A program made the translations under genes and the position numbers. A stretch of 64,000 nucleotides of DNA from Bryobacteraceae bacterium (GTDB lineage Bacteria; Acidobacteriota; Terriglobia; Bryobacterales; Bryobacteraceae), in the NCBI GenBank assembly GCA_026002855.1, contig BPGD01000001.1:1329972-1393971 (forward strand). The letters run 5' to 3'. Each line of letters starts with the position of its first letter. The stretch's first letter is position 1. A model generated the notes under the pieces. It was not told the origin of the DNA. It worked only from the letters and a program-made list of their open reading frames with translations, and did not search any database. Positions 28,659 to 37,942 of the stretch are shown here, piece after piece.

Positions 28659-30602
28659 TCATTTCTCCGCCACCCACCGCCGCAGAAACCGCACCGCCTC
28701 GGCGCCGTCCACCCGGTGCGGCCCGTTGAACAGCGCAATGGCCGTGCGTTCGCCGATGCCCATTTCGTCATAAAAGCGCCGCACCCGCGCGTATTCGGCC
28801 AGCACCCATTCGTCGATCCCCACCCCGTCGCGGTGGCCGCGCTCGACGAGGAAGGGCCGCGGCGCCATCAGCATCGCCAGCTCGGCGTGGCTCGCGATGT
28901 GGGCCAGATTCCATTCGAGCATGTCGTATTCCTCGCTGAACATGTAGCTCCACGGCTCCTCGATGCTGACCATTTTGCCGACCCATTCGTTGAAGTCGCC
29001 CGCGCAGACGGCGGCGCGGAAGCGCGGTTCAAAGGGCGACACGCGCAGGGCCGTCTTGCCGCCGTAGGAGAGGCCGTAGAAGCCTATGCGGTCCGGATCC
29101 ACGAAGGGCAGCGTGACCAGCCAGTCCAGCGTCACGCGGTACTGTTCGCGGATGAAGGAATACTGCGTGAGGCCGAGCGGATGCGCCATTCTCACCAGGG
29201 GCCGGAAATCGCCCGTGTAGGGGTTCTGGGGAAGATAGACGGCCCAGCCCTCGCGCACCAGCGTTTCGGCGAAGTTTCGGTAGACGGCAAACGCGCGCGA
29301 GTCTGGCTTCTGGCCGAAGAGATCCTGCGGCCGGCCCTGAAGGCCGTGCTGGACGACGATGAGCGGAACGCGGCCTTCCGGCAGGCGCGCCGGCGCGAGC
29401 AGCACGCCATAGGCGAAGAACTCCGGGCGCACGTCAAGCATGACCTCCCAGCCGCGCCAGTCCGCCGCCGACGGCAGCGGGCGCGTGCGCGGCCGGGGCG
29501 GCACGGTCTCTGGTGGCAGCTCGCCGAGCATCTCCTCGCGGATGCGCCGCTCGAGCGGCGCGGCGGCCCGGCGCCACTCCTCCGGCGTCGCGCCGCGGAT
29601 ATTTGCCCACAGCTCATCGCGCACGCGGCGCGAGCGGCGCGCCAGGCGCTGGAGGAAGTCCTCCATCTGGCGCACCTGCCGCGCACGGCGGGCCTCCGTG
29701 TCCCGGCGCGGCAGACGCAGCGGGGCGGCCAGGCCGCGCGGCGCGTTGCCCAGCCGCCAGCGGAGCAGCGCGCGCAGGTCCTCTTCGCCAAAAAAACGCG
29801 CCAGCCCGAAAATGTTCCGGTGCAGCGGCTGGCTCCGGTAGCTCGGCGGCTCGATGCCGAGCGAGCCGGTTTCCACAAGCGCGATGCGCGGGTCGAGAAT
29901 GCCGGCAAAGACGGCAATCCAGCCGCCGTCGCCCGCCCCTGCCACCTCGACGAGCTGCTCGCGGTGGCGCTGTTTCCACCAGTCCACCAGCGCGAGCACC
30001 TTCTGGACTTCCAGCCCCAGCGGATGCCGGCCCACGGGGAAGCCCATCCGAAGGATCCATTCGCGTTCCGTCTGCTGCTTTGCCCAGCCGCCCGGCGCCG
30101 GGGGCGGAGGCGCCGTGCTGCTCAGCAGGACGGGGACGAAGACGTCCGCTCCGGCGGCGGCGAATTCGAAAATTTCAGTGCAGTCCTCCGGCTCGCGGTC
30201 CGTCTCCGGCAGGTAGATCACCAGGTGGCGCGGCGTCTCCCGCTGGCGCAGATACAGCCCTTCGCCCTCGACTCCTTCGAGCACGCTCCAGCGCACGGCG
30301 AGTACGTCGAAGGTATCGCCCGAGGCGATCACGGCGGACTGCTCCGGCGTCGCCACCAGCTCCATCCGCACCGGATCCGCCCGCCGGTCGACGGCGCCGA
30401 TCAGCCGCCGCAGCTCGTGCGGATCCGGGTTGCGGCGCTCCGCGTACCAGGGCCGGATCCGTTCGAGGTAGCGGCCGATGCCCTCCACCATTGCCGCGGC
30501 GGGATCTCCGCGAAACTCGAATGGCTCGGTGCCGGGCAACGGCTGGCATCGAGCCGCGCCTGTCAGCGTCAGGGCGGCCGCCACAGCAAGCGCGAATCGC
30601 AT
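28659..30602 (-). CDS. Large exported alpha/beta hydrolase
   Basis: 647 residues with a signal peptide (MRFALAVAAALTLTGAARC). The C-terminal half is an alpha/beta-hydrolase: oxyanion region PLIVVQHGLQGRP, nucleophile elbow GLSYGGKTAL, and acid/His candidates in ERGHRDGVG and NGPHRVDG. The N-terminal half carries a second, weaker hydrolase-like region (HLVIYLPETDRE, then VAGAGDGGWIAVFAG), suggesting a two-domain enzyme like acidobacterial dienelactone/xylan-esterase-type hydrolases. Likely an esterase or peptidase acting outside the cytoplasm. The start follows from the signal peptide; the open frame runs on to 30719. It converges with the small Trp/Arg-rich gene, 6 nt apart. Confidence 0.78.
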   Translation of the reverse strand: MRFALAVAAALTLTGAARCQPLPGTEPFEFRGDPAAAMVEGIGRYLERIRPWYAERRNPDPHELRRLIGAVDRRADPVRMELVATPEQSAVIASGDTFDVLAVRWSVLEGVEGEGLYLRQRETPRHLVIYLPETDREPEDCTEIFEFAAAGADVFVPVLLSSTAPPPPAPGGWAKQQTEREWILRMGFPVGRHPLGLEVQKVLALVDWWKQRHREQLVEVAGAGDGGWIAVFAGILDPRIALVETGSLGIEPPSYRSQPLHRNIFGLARFFGEEDLRALLRWRLGNAPRGLAAPLRLPRRDTEARRARQVRQMEDFLQRLARRSRRVRDELWANIRGATPEEWRRAAAPLERRIREEMLGELPPETVPPRPRTRPLPSAADWRGWEVMLDVRPEFFAYGVLLAPARLPEGRVPLIVVQHGLQGRPQDLFGQKPDSRAFAVYRNFAETLVREGWAVYLPQNPYTGDFRPLVRMAHPLGLTQYSFIREQYRVTLDWLVTLPFVDPDRIGFYGLSYGGKTALRVSPFEPRFRAAVCAGDFNEWVGKMVSIEEPWSYMFSEEYDMLEWNLAHIASHAELAMLMAPRPFLVERGHRDGVGIDEWVLAEYARVRRFYDEMGIGERTAIALFNGPHRVDGAEAVRFLRRWVAEK

Positions 30603-30844
30603 GCCCCCATTCTGCACCGCGGCCGCGCTCTTCGGCCAACAGGGCCGCAAGCGAAGCGGCCGCAGGCCACGCGAACCAGCGGCCCTGGCATGCGGCGGCT
30701 CATAACCACGCGGCGACACGGGTAACCGCTCCTCCCGCCGGCCTCAGGGGCGAGCCCCATTCGCGTCTCCGTACCGCTTCATTCGCGGTTTAGTCCCGTT
30801 TGCGCCTTGAAAAAGCGTAAGATGAGAGCGAATTGACAGATACC

Positions 30845-31747
30845 ATGCGGAGCCTGGCGGCCCTGGTGCTGAGCGCATCGTGTGCGGCGGCCCAGCCGGC
30901 CGAAGATCTGAAGATCGTACGCAACATCGTCTACTCAAGGCCTGCCGGACGCGAGCTGCTGCTGGATCTCTACCTTCCGGAGCGCGGCGCGAGGCCGCTG
31001 CCGGTGGTTTTGTGGATCTATGGCGGGGCCTGGCGCGCGGGCAGCAAGGACGACGGCCAGACTCGCGCTGCCCTGTGGCTCACGCGGCACCGCTATGCGG
31101 TGGCGGCCTTCAATTACCGGCTGAGCCAGGAGGCAAAATTCCCTGCGCAGATCCAGGACGCCCGCGCGGCTGTGCGCTGGCTGCGGCGTCATGGCGCCGG
31201 CTACGGGCTGGACCCGGCGAGGATCGCCGTCTGGGGAGCTTCCGCCGGAGGACATCTGGCGGCGCTGCTGGGCGTGAGCGCCGGCGCGAAAGACCTGGAC
31301 GGGCCTGAGGCCGATGCGGAAGTTTCCCCCCGCGTGCAGGCGGTGATCGATTTCTTCGGGCCGACAGACTTTCTCCAGATGGACGCGCACGCGTTGCCGG
31401 GCGGGATGCGGCACAATCCGCCCGAGTCGCCCGAGTCGCAACTGATCGGCGGCCCCATCCAGGACAACCCGGACAAAGTGGCGCGCGCCAACCCGGTAAC
31501 TTACGTCCACCGGGACGCGGCTCCATTCCTCATCCTGCACGGCGAGCGCGACCCGCTGGTGCCCGTGCACCAGAGCGAACTGCTGTTCGACGCACTGCGC
31601 CGTGCGGGCGTGCCGGCGGTCTTCCACAGGATTGCCGGGGCGGGCCACGGCGGACCGGAGTTCTCCGGCGCCGTCGTGCGCGCGATGGTGCTGGCGTTTC
31701 TGGATGAGCATCTTCGCGGGCAGCCGGCCGGACCGGAGCAGAAATGA
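30845..31747 (+). CDS. Exported alpha/beta hydrolase, BD-FAE/carboxylesterase-like
   Basis: 300 residues from ATG at 30845, which gives a clean signal peptide (MRSLAALVLSASCAAAQ). A TTG four codons earlier (30833) has GAGAG upstream and is the alternative. The esterase features are an oxyanion strand VVLWIYGGAWRAG (HGG replaced by YGG), the nucleophile elbow GASAGGHLAAL, Asp in LILHGERDPLVP, and His in GAGHGGPE. This is the lipase/feruloyl-esterase-like group that acts on esterified sugars. The stop overlaps the ubiD start by ATGA, so ester cleavage and decarboxylation are coupled at translation. Confidence 0.82.
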   Translation: MRSLAALVLSASCAAAQPAEDLKIVRNIVYSRPAGRELLLDLYLPERGARPLPVVLWIYGGAWRAGSKDDGQTRAALWLTRHRYAVAAFNYRLSQEAKFPAQIQDARAAVRWLRRHGAGYGLDPARIAVWGASAGGHLAALLGVSAGAKDLDGPEADAEVSPRVQAVIDFFGPTDFLQMDAHALPGGMRHNPPESPESQLIGGPIQDNPDKVARANPVTYVHRDAAPFLILHGERDPLVPVHQSELLFDALRRAGVPAVFHRIAGAGHGGPEFSGAVVRAMVLAFLDEHLRGQPAGPEQK

Positions 31748-33204
31748 GAGCGGAAGACATCTGCGACCTGCGCACGGCGCTCGACCTGCTCGCCTCGGTT
31801 CCGGGCGAGCTGATCCGGACGTCCGCGCCGGTGGATCCTCATGCCGAGCTGGCCGCCGTGTATCGCCAGATTGGCGCGGGCGTGCCGGTGAAGCCGCCGG
31901 CCCCTGCCGGCCCAGCGATGCTGTTTGAACGGGTGAAAGGTTACGATGTGCCGGTGGTGGCGGGCGTGCTGGGAACGAGGCGGCGCGCGGCGCTGCTGCT
32001 GGGCGCTGAGCCGGAGCGGGTGGCCTTTGCACTGCTCGATGCCCTGGAAAATCCCCTGGCGCCGGCCCTCGCAGAGGGCACCGCGCCCTGCCAGGAGGTG
32101 GTGCACCGGGCGCCGCTCGATCTGCGCCGTCTGATCCCCGCGCCGACGAACACGCGCCAGGACGCGGGGCCGTACCTCACGATGGGCCTGTTGCGCGCCC
32201 GCGATCCCGACACGGGAGAGGCCGACGTGACCATTCACCGGCTGTGCGTGCAGGGGCCGGACCGACTGAGCGTGTATTTTGCGCCGGGCCGCCACATTGA
32301 TGCGTTCCGCGCAAAGGCCGAATCGCGCGGGCTGCCGCTGCCGGTGTCGATCAGCATTGGCATGGATCCGGCCATCTATCTGGCCGCCTGCTTCGAGCCG
32401 CCGGCCACGCCTCTCGGCTTCGACGAGCTGGCCGTGGCGGGCGGCCTGCGGCGCAGGCCCGTGCGTCTGGCGCGCTGCGTGACGCAGCCGGTGGAAGCGG
32501 TGGCTGACGCCGAGATCGTCATTGAAGGCGAGATCCTGCCGGGCGAACGGATCCGCGAGGACATCCAGACCAACACCGGCTACAGCATGCCGGAGTTTCC
32601 CGGCTACATGGGCGTGGCGCAGCCGGAGCTGCCGGTGATCCGCGTCACCGCGGTGACGCACCGCCGCAGGCCAATCCTCCAGACGATCGTCGGGCCGGGA
32701 CTTGAGCATTGCCAGCTTGCGGGCATCCCGACCGAAGCGAGCATCCTGCAAATGGCGGAACGCAGCATGCCGGGCCGTGTGCGCAACGTCTACTGCCATC
32801 CGGCAGGCGGCGGGAAGTATCTCGCGATTGTGCAATTCCGCAAGGCCGAGCCGCGCGACGAGGGGCGGCAGCGGCAGGCGGCGCTGGCCGCATTTGCCGC
32901 CTTCGGCGAGCTGAAGCACGTGATTCTCGTCGATGAAGACGTGGACCTGTTCAACACCGATGAAGTCCTGTGGGCGATGACCACGCGCTATCAGGGGGAT
33001 GTGAGCACGGTCTTCATTCCGGGCGTGCGCTGCCATCCGCTGGATCCTTCGCAGACGCCCGGGTTCAGCCCGTCGATCCGCGCGCCGGGCATCTCCTGCA
33101 AGACGATCTTCGACTGTACCGTGCCCTGGAGCCTGCGCGACGCATTCCGCCGCGCCGAATTCGACGACGCCGACCCGTCGCGGTTTCTTCCGGAGCGGCC
33201 GTAA
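31744..33204 (+). CDS. UbiD-family prenylated-FMN-dependent decarboxylase
   Basis: 486 residues. UbiD features: the N-terminal [71 protein letters not shown] and the central [20 protein letters not shown] with the Glu and Arg near the cofactor. The C-terminus [21 protein letters not shown] is typical. The family reversibly decarboxylates aromatic and alpha/beta-unsaturated acids using prenylated FMN made by UbiX; UbiX is not in the window. Coupling to an esterase favours a hydroxybenzoate- or cinnamate-type substrate over ubiquinone synthesis. Confidence 0.88.
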   Translation: MRAEDICDLRTALDLLASVPGELIRTSAPVDPHAELAAVYRQIGAGVPVKPPAPAGPAMLFERVKGYDVPVVAGVLGTRRRAALLLGAEPERVAFALLDALENPLAPALAEGTAPCQEVVHRAPLDLRRLIPAPTNTRQDAGPYLTMGLLRARDPDTGEADVTIHRLCVQGPDRLSVYFAPGRHIDAFRAKAESRGLPLPVSISIGMDPAIYLAACFEPPATPLGFDELAVAGGLRRRPVRLARCVTQPVEAVADAEIVIEGEILPGERIREDIQTNTGYSMPEFPGYMGVAQPELPVIRVTAVTHRRRPILQTIVGPGLEHCQLAGIPTEASILQMAERSMPGRVRNVYCHPAGGGKYLAIVQFRKAEPRDEGRQRQAALAAFAAFGELKHVILVDEDVDLFNTDEVLWAMTTRYQGDVSTVFIPGVRCHPLDPSQTPGFSPSIRAPGISCKTIFDCTVPWSLRDAFRRAEFDDADPSRFLPERP

Positions 33205-33226
33205 AGATGTTGAAATCCGCGTGGGA

Positions 33227-33232
33227 TATACT
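33227..33232 (+). promoter_or_regulatory. Putative -10 box of infA
   Basis: TATACT about 60 bp before the infA ATG, in the 88-bp gap after the UbiD gene; no good -35 is seen. A short GC-rich hairpin (GCCGC...GCGGC) follows in the leader. Confidence 0.35.
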
Positions 33233-33292
33233 GAAAATGCGCTGCCGCGGCGACGCGGCGGCCGCCCAGATCATCCCATCCTCAGGAGGACA

Positions 33293-33517
33293 ATGAGCAA
33301 GGAAGACTGCATTGAAGTGACTGGCACGGTGGTGGAGAAATTCCCGAATGGACTGTTCAGCGTCCAGTTGGATCAGGACCAGAGCCGGACGGTTCTCGCC
33401 CATCTGGCGGGCAAGCTGAGGAGGAACCGGATCCGCGTGCTGGCGGGCGACCGCGTGACGCTGGAGATGTCGCCCTATGACCTGACCAAGGGGCGCATCA
33501 CGTACCGTCACAAGTAA
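33293..33517 (+). CDS. infA: Translation initiation factor IF-1
   Basis: A 74-residue OB-fold protein that binds the 30S A site during initiation. The sequence follows the family closely: [40 protein letters not shown] and [16 protein letters not shown] 2-residue insertion ([10 protein letters not shown] instead of the usual ELENGHKV) is the only oddity. Strong Shine-Dalgarno AGGAGG 3 nt from the ATG. It is isolated from ribosomal genes here (infA commonly precedes rpmJ), so this may be one of several infA copies. Confidence 0.95.
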   Translation: MSKEDCIEVTGTVVEKFPNGLFSVQLDQDQSRTVLAHLAGKLRRNRIRVLAGDRVTLEMSPYDLTKGRITYRHK

Positions 33518-33566
33518 TCCCTCCCTCCCCCAGGGTCGCCCGCGGCGGCATGCCGCCCTCCCACGC

Positions 33567-34706
33567 ATGCAACCCCTGAAGGTTCTCTTCGTTTTCGGAA
33601 CGCGCCCGGAAGCGATCAAGCTCTGTCCGCTGATTCTGGCCATGCGGCAGCGCGGCCAGTTTGACGCGCGGGTGTGCGTGACGGCGCAGCACCGCGAGAT
33701 GCTCGATGCGATGCTTGCGCGGTTTGGCGTCGAAGCCGACAATGACCTGGACGTCATGGCCCCGGACCAGCCGCTCAGCCTGCTGACGGCACGGATCCTC
33801 GAACGGCTCGACGGGGTGCTCGTCCGGCAGCGGCCGCAGCTCGTGCTCGTACAGGGCGATACGACGACGACGATGGCCGGCGCGCTGGCCGCCTTCTACC
33901 GCCGCATTCCGGTGGGCCATGTGGAGGCCGGACTGCGCACCGGCGACCTCAGCCAGCCGTTTCCGGAAGAGGCCAACCGGGTGTTGACGTCCAGGCTGGC
34001 GACGCTGCATTTCGCGCCCACGCCGCGCGCGGCGGCCCATCTCCGGCAGGAGGGCGTCCCGGAGGACCGCATTTTCGTCACGGGCAACACGGGCATCGAC
34101 GCCCTGCTATATACGCGCGAGCGGCTGGAACGCGGCGAGTGGCCGGGTTTCGATGCCGGCGTTCCAGCGCCGGGGCGGAAGCTCGTGCTGATGACGGCTC
34201 ACCGGCGGGAGAGCTTCGGCGAAGGGTTTCTGCGCCTCTGCGAGGGCGTGCGGCGGATCGCGGCGCGGGGCGACACGGAAGTCGTCTATCCGGTGCACCC
34301 CAATCCGAACGTGCGCACGGTGGTGGAGCGCGAGCTTGGCGGCGTGGAACGGGTCCGACTGATTGAACCGCTCGATTACGTGCCCTTCGTGGACCTGATG
34401 CGCCGGGCCGATCTTCTGCTGACGGATTCGGGCGGCGTGCAGGAAGAAGGGCCATCGTTTGGCAAGCCGGTGCTGGTGATGCGCGAGAAGACCGAGCGGC
34501 AGGAAGCGGTGGAGGCCGGGGCGGCGATTCTGGTGGGGACTGACCCGGCGCGGATCGCCGCCGAGGCCGGTCGGCTCCTGGATTCGGCCGAGGCGCGCGA
34601 GGCGTTCACGCGAGTTCGCAATCCTTTTGGAGACGGCCGGGCCAGCCTCCGGATCCTGGACGCAATTCTTTCGTTTTTCAACACTTCAGCCATGGCACGG
34701 GGCTGA
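33567..34706 (+). CDS. wecB: Non-hydrolysing UDP-N-acetylglucosamine 2-epimerase
   Basis: A 379-residue GT-B-fold enzyme that converts UDP-GlcNAc to UDP-ManNAc for surface polysaccharides. Motifs: VLFVFGTRPEAIKLCPLI, VQGDTTTTMAGALAAFY, VGHVEAGLRTGDLSQPFPEE, TAHRRESFG, YPVHPNPNV and LTDSGGVQEEGPSFGKPVLV. All are intact and length is normal. A perfect 14-bp palindrome (GGCGGCATGCCGCC, 33544-33557) lies just upstream, without a T-tract. No other polysaccharide genes are adjacent. Confidence 0.94.
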   Translation: MQPLKVLFVFGTRPEAIKLCPLILAMRQRGQFDARVCVTAQHREMLDAMLARFGVEADNDLDVMAPDQPLSLLTARILERLDGVLVRQRPQLVLVQGDTTTTMAGALAAFYRRIPVGHVEAGLRTGDLSQPFPEEANRVLTSRLATLHFAPTPRAAAHLRQEGVPEDRIFVTGNTGIDALLYTRERLERGEWPGFDAGVPAPGRKLVLMTAHRRESFGEGFLRLCEGVRRIAARGDTEVVYPVHPNPNVRTVVERELGGVERVRLIEPLDYVPFVDLMRRADLLLTDSGGVQEEGPSFGKPVLVMREKTERQEAVEAGAAILVGTDPARIAAEAGRLLDSAEAREAFTRVRNPFGDGRASLRILDAILSFFNTSAMARG

Positions 34707-34790
34707 GCCGAACCGCCGGGGACGGCGCCGGCGGCAGGCCGAATCCTTCCGCCGCGCCAGTACAATGGCGCGCGGAGGTGAAGCCCGCCG

Positions 34791-35831
34791 ATGCGAGCCA
34801 ATGTGATCCCGATCCGCCCGAAACCGATTCCGCCCGACGAAGGGGATCTGGCGGCGAGACTGGGGCGGCGGATCGTGGGCCAGGAGGAGGCGATCCGCGC
34901 CATCGTGCCCTACGTGGAGCTCTATGAGGCGGGCCTGGCGCCGGCCGGACGTCCCGTAGGCGTGTTCCTGCTGCTGGGGCCCACCGGCACGGGCAAGACG
35001 CGCACGGTGGAAGCGCTGGCCGAGGCGCTGCACGGCAGCGAGCGGAACGTGCTGCGGATCGACTGCGGCGAGTTCCAGCTCGAACACGAAGTGGCCAAGC
35101 TGATCGGCGCTCCGCCGGGCTATCTGGGCCACCGCGAGACGCATCCGCTGATCAGCCAGACAAAGCTGAACGCGGTGGCGAGCGAGCGGAGCCGGCTGTC
35201 GATCGTGCTGTTCGACGAAATCGAGAAGGCCGCCGGATCGCTGGCCCGCCTTCTGCTGGGCGTGCTGGACAAGGCGACGCTGAAGCTGGGCGACAACACC
35301 ACCGTGCAGTTCGACCACAGCCTGATTTTCCTCACCTCGAACCTGGGCGCGCGGGAGATGGCCAGGCAGACGACGGAGCGCTTCGGGCTGGCGGCCGCGG
35401 CCGAAGCGGCGCCGGCGGCGCGGCTGGAGCGCGTGGCGCTGCGCGCGGTGAAGAGGCGCTTTTCGCCGGAGTTCGTCAACCGGATTGACCGCATTCTCAC
35501 CTATCACCCGCTCGACGAGGCCGCCTTTGAGGCCATTCTGGACCTGCAACTCGAGGCGCTCGAACAGCACATCGCGGCGCGGCTGGGCGAGGCGGCCTTC
35601 CGGCTGTCACTGGACGGCGCGGCGCGGCGGTTTCTGCTGGAACGCGGAACCAGCGTCGAGTACGGAGCGCGGGAGCTGAAGCGGGTGGTGCACCGCCATG
35701 TGATCCAGCCTCTGGCACGGGTGGTGCTGGACGGGCTGGCGGCGCCGGGCGAGGTGGTGCGGGTGGAGCCGGACGAGCGCGGAGAGAGGCTCTGTTTCCG
35801 CACCAGCGCAGGATGCTATCGGCCGAATTGA
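34791..35831 (+). CDS. Stand-alone ClpB-D2-like AAA+ ATPase
   Basis: 346 residues corresponding only to the second ATPase ring of ClpA/ClpB. Walker A GPTGTGKT at 63-70, pore-loop Tyr in APPGYLGH (Y111), Walker B VLFDEIEKA (D142, E143), sensor 1 LTSNLG (N184), arginine finger in SPEFVNRIDRI (R231), and sensor 2 GAREL near 293. There is no N-domain, first ATPase ring, coiled-coil M domain or ClpP-binding loop that I can see. It may be an unfoldase with an unknown partner. It stands alone, 84 nt after wecB and convergent with the small membrane protein at 35833. Confidence 0.88.
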   Translation: MRANVIPIRPKPIPPDEGDLAARLGRRIVGQEEAIRAIVPYVELYEAGLAPAGRPVGVFLLLGPTGTGKTRTVEALAEALHGSERNVLRIDCGEFQLEHEVAKLIGAPPGYLGHRETHPLISQTKLNAVASERSRLSIVLFDEIEKAAGSLARLLLGVLDKATLKLGDNTTVQFDHSLIFLTSNLGAREMARQTTERFGLAAAAEAAPAARLERVALRAVKRRFSPEFVNRIDRILTYHPLDEAAFEAILDLQLEALEQHIAARLGEAAFRLSLDGAARRFLLERGTSVEYGARELKRVVHRHVIQPLARVVLDGLAAPGEVVRVEPDERGERLCFRTSAGCYRPN

Positions 35832-35832
35832 A

Positions 35833-36165
35833 TCATCTCGGCGTGGCGGCGCGCGGGTCGTGGCGCAGCAGGACGCGGCGGAGGTTCAGCGTGTGCCAGG
35901 CGCCGATATAGAGATTCAGCACGCCGAGGCCGCTGACGGCGCCGCGCACATAGTTGTTCAGGAAAAATGGGCGCCACTCGGGCACGAGGTCAAAAAAGAA
36001 GTTCTGCGACCACAGATTGCCGAGCCACGGATAGACCAGCAGGAACAGGCCCACTTCCAGGCTCATGAGCACATAGAGCAGGTAGGAGAGCTTTTCAAAC
36101 CAGGTGAGCGGCTCGCCCTGGGAGCCGGAGGCGGGCGGAGGCGTTTGCGCGGGTGGAGCCGTCAT
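35833..36165 (-). CDS. Small membrane protein of unknown function
   Basis: 110 residues. A Pro-rich cytoplasmic start ([19 protein letters not shown]) precedes a long hydrophobic region ([20 protein letters not shown]), a loop and a second hydrophobic helix ([19 protein letters not shown]). Ends with basic residues. Its ATG overlaps the rnhB stop (ATGA, 36165-36162), making it the last gene of the ffh-to-rnhB run. Unknown family. Confidence 0.72.
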   Translation of the reverse strand: MTAPPAQTPPPASGSQGEPLTWFEKLSYLLYVLMSLEVGLFLLVYPWLGNLWSQNFFFDLVPEWRPFFLNNYVRGAVSGLGVLNLYIGAWHTLNLRRVLLRHDPRAATPR

Positions 36166-36776
36166 AGAACGCCCTGCAACGCCTCCAGGACGGGAGAGAA
36201 GCTGCGGCGGTGCAGCGGAGTGGGCCCGAGGCGGCGCAGCGCCTGGCAGTGTTCGGCCGTAGCGTAGCCCTTATGGCGCGCGATGCCGTAGCCCGGATAG
36301 CGGCCGTCAAGCTCATCCATCAACGCGTCGCGGGCTGTCTTGGCAAGGATGGAAGCGGCGGCGATGCAGGCCACGCGCGCGTCGCCGCGGATGAGCGCCT
36401 GCTGGGGCACGGGCCAGTCGACTTCAAGCGCGTCCACAAGAAGATAATCGCACGGGGGGCGGAGCGCTTCGACGGCGCGGCGCATGGCGAGCCGCGACGC
36501 CTCGCGGATGTTGATGCGGTCGATCTCTTCGACGGAAGCGGTGGCGACGGCCCAGGCGAGCGCGCGCTCGCGGATGGCGGCGGCGAGCTCCTCGCGGCGG
36601 CCGGGCGAAAGCGTCTTGCTGTCGGCCAGGCCGCGCACGGGGCGGGCCGGATCCAGGATGACGGCCGCGGCGAACACCGGACCGAACAGGCAGCCGCGGC
36701 CCGCCTCGTCGACGCCGGCAATGCACCGGTAGCCGAGGCGCCGCACCGAATCTTCCATCTGCGAGGTGCAGCGCAC
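36162..36776 (-). CDS. rnhB: Ribonuclease HII
   Basis: A 204-residue enzyme that cuts the RNA strand of RNA-DNA hybrids and single ribonucleotides in DNA. The active-site motif GVDEAGRG, the second Asp in YLLVDALEV, and the catalytic Asp in [12 protein letters not shown] are present. The GTG start at 36776 has GGAGG about 9 nt upstream; ATG at 36758 is also possible. It follows rplS as in many genomes. Confidence 0.93.
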   Translation of the reverse strand: MRCTSQMEDSVRRLGYRCIAGVDEAGRGCLFGPVFAAAVILDPARPVRGLADSKTLSPGRREELAAAIRERALAWAVATASVEEIDRINIREASRLAMRRAVEALRPPCDYLLVDALEVDWPVPQQALIRGDARVACIAAASILAKTARDALMDELDGRYPGYGIARHKGYATAEHCQALRRLGPTPLHRRSFSPVLEALQGVL

Positions 36777-36791
36777 GGCGGCGCGCCTCCG

Positions 36792-37148
36792 CTACTGTTC
36801 GCGCTCGCGCTCGCGCAGGCGGGCGGCCTTGCCGCGGAGATTGCGGAGGTAATAGAGCTTGGCGCGGCGGACGCGCGCGCTGCGGACCACGTCAATGTGG
36901 TCGATGACTGGGGCGTTCAGCGGAAAGATGCGCTCGACGCCCTGGCCGAAGCTGATCTTGCGCACGGTGATCGTTTCGCCGAGGCCGCTGTTCTTGCGCG
37001 CGATGACGGTGCCTTCGAAGGCCTGGAGGCGTTCCTTGTCGCCTTCCTTGATCTTGACGTGCACGCGGACGGTGTCGCCGACGCGGATCTCGGGCAGGTC
37101 GGTCCGCTTGTGCCGGTTGATCACTTTGCTCAGGTACGGGCTGATCAT
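36792..37148 (-). CDS. rplS: 50S ribosomal protein L19
   Basis: A 118-residue ribosomal protein at the 30S/50S interface. Motifs: [52 protein letters not shown] and [18 protein letters not shown]. Normal length. The ATG overlaps the trmD stop by 4 nt. Confidence 0.97.
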   Translation of the reverse strand: MISPYLSKVINRHKRTDLPEIRVGDTVRVHVKIKEGDKERLQAFEGTVIARKNSGLGETITVRKISFGQGVERIFPLNAPVIDHIDVVRSARVRRAKLYYLRNLRGKAARLREREREQ

Positions 37149-37942
37149 GGGACTTCTTCTTCCTTTGGGTCGCTTCTTTCTATGGTGTCACACTGCGGCG
37201 GCTCTCCGCCCGGCCTGGCCGGGCCGGGCGCGCCAGCGCCGGCGGCGAGCAGGTCCGGACGCATCCGCCGGGTCTTTTCGAGCGCCGCCTGGAGGCGCCA
37301 CCTTCGGATCTGGGCATGGTTGCCGCTGAGCAGCACCTCCGGCACGCGCCAGCCGCGGAACTCGGCCGGACGCGTGTAATGCGGGCAATCCAGAATGCCG
37401 AGCGGGGCCTGTTCTCCTTCCGTGGAGAAGGACTCCCACTCAGAGGACTCTTCGTTGCCGAGAACGCCGGGCAGAAGCCTGCCCACCGCGTCCACGACGG
37501 CGGCGGCGGCCAGCTCGCCGCCGCTCAGAACGTAGTTGCCGATCGAGAGCTCCTCATCGGCCAGATGCTGGCTGACGCGCTCATCGACGCCTTCATAACG
37601 GCCGCAGATGAGGACGATTTCCTCATAACGGGCCAGGCGCCTGGCGTCCGGCTGCGTGAACAGCCGGCCCTGCGCCGACAGCAGCACGACGCGGTGCCGC
37701 TGCGGGTCGCGCGCCGGCAGGATCGTTTCCACCGCCTCGAAGACCGGCTCGGGCTTGAGCACCATGCCGGCGCCGCCGCCGAAGGGGCGGTCATCGACGG
37801 TGCGGTGCGCGTCCCGGGTCCAGTCCCGCAGGTTATGGATGCGGATGCCGAGCAGGCCCGCCTTTTGGGCGCGGGCGATGACGCCGTACTCGAACGGCCC
37901 GCGGAAAAACTCCGGGAAGATGGTGAGCACGTGAAAGATCAT
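37145..37942 (-). CDS. trmD: tRNA (guanine-N1)-methyltransferase TrmD
   Basis: A 265-residue SPOUT enzyme that methylates G37 of tRNA. It has [20 protein letters not shown], the [17 protein letters not shown] substrate loop, [12 protein letters not shown], and the trefoil knot with [21 protein letters not shown]. The C-terminus has a short extra Pro/Gly tail. The first 110 bases are also read by the rimM frame. Confidence 0.96.
   Translation of the reverse strand: MIFHVLTIFPEFFRGPFEYGVIARAQKAGLLGIRIHNLRDWTRDAHRTVDDRPFGGGAGMVLKPEPVFEAVETILPARDPQRHRVVLLSAQGRLFTQPDARRLARYEEIVLICGRYEGVDERVSQHLADEELSIGNYVLSGGELAAAAVVDAVGRLLPGVLGNEESSEWESFSTEGEQAPLGILDCPHYTRPAEFRGWRVPEVLLSGNHAQIRRWRLQAALEKTRRMRPDLLAAGAGAPGPARPGGEPPQCDTIERSDPKEEEVP

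Noticed and set aside
28716-30725. 669-codon plus frame opposite the large hydrolase
   Set aside because: Shadow frame with low-complexity Arg/Ala/His content; the minus-strand protein has a signal peptide and active-site motifs.
33544-33557. Palindrome GGCGGCATGCCGCC before wecB as a terminator
   Set aside because: No T-tract follows on either strand; it is probably chance in GC-rich DNA.
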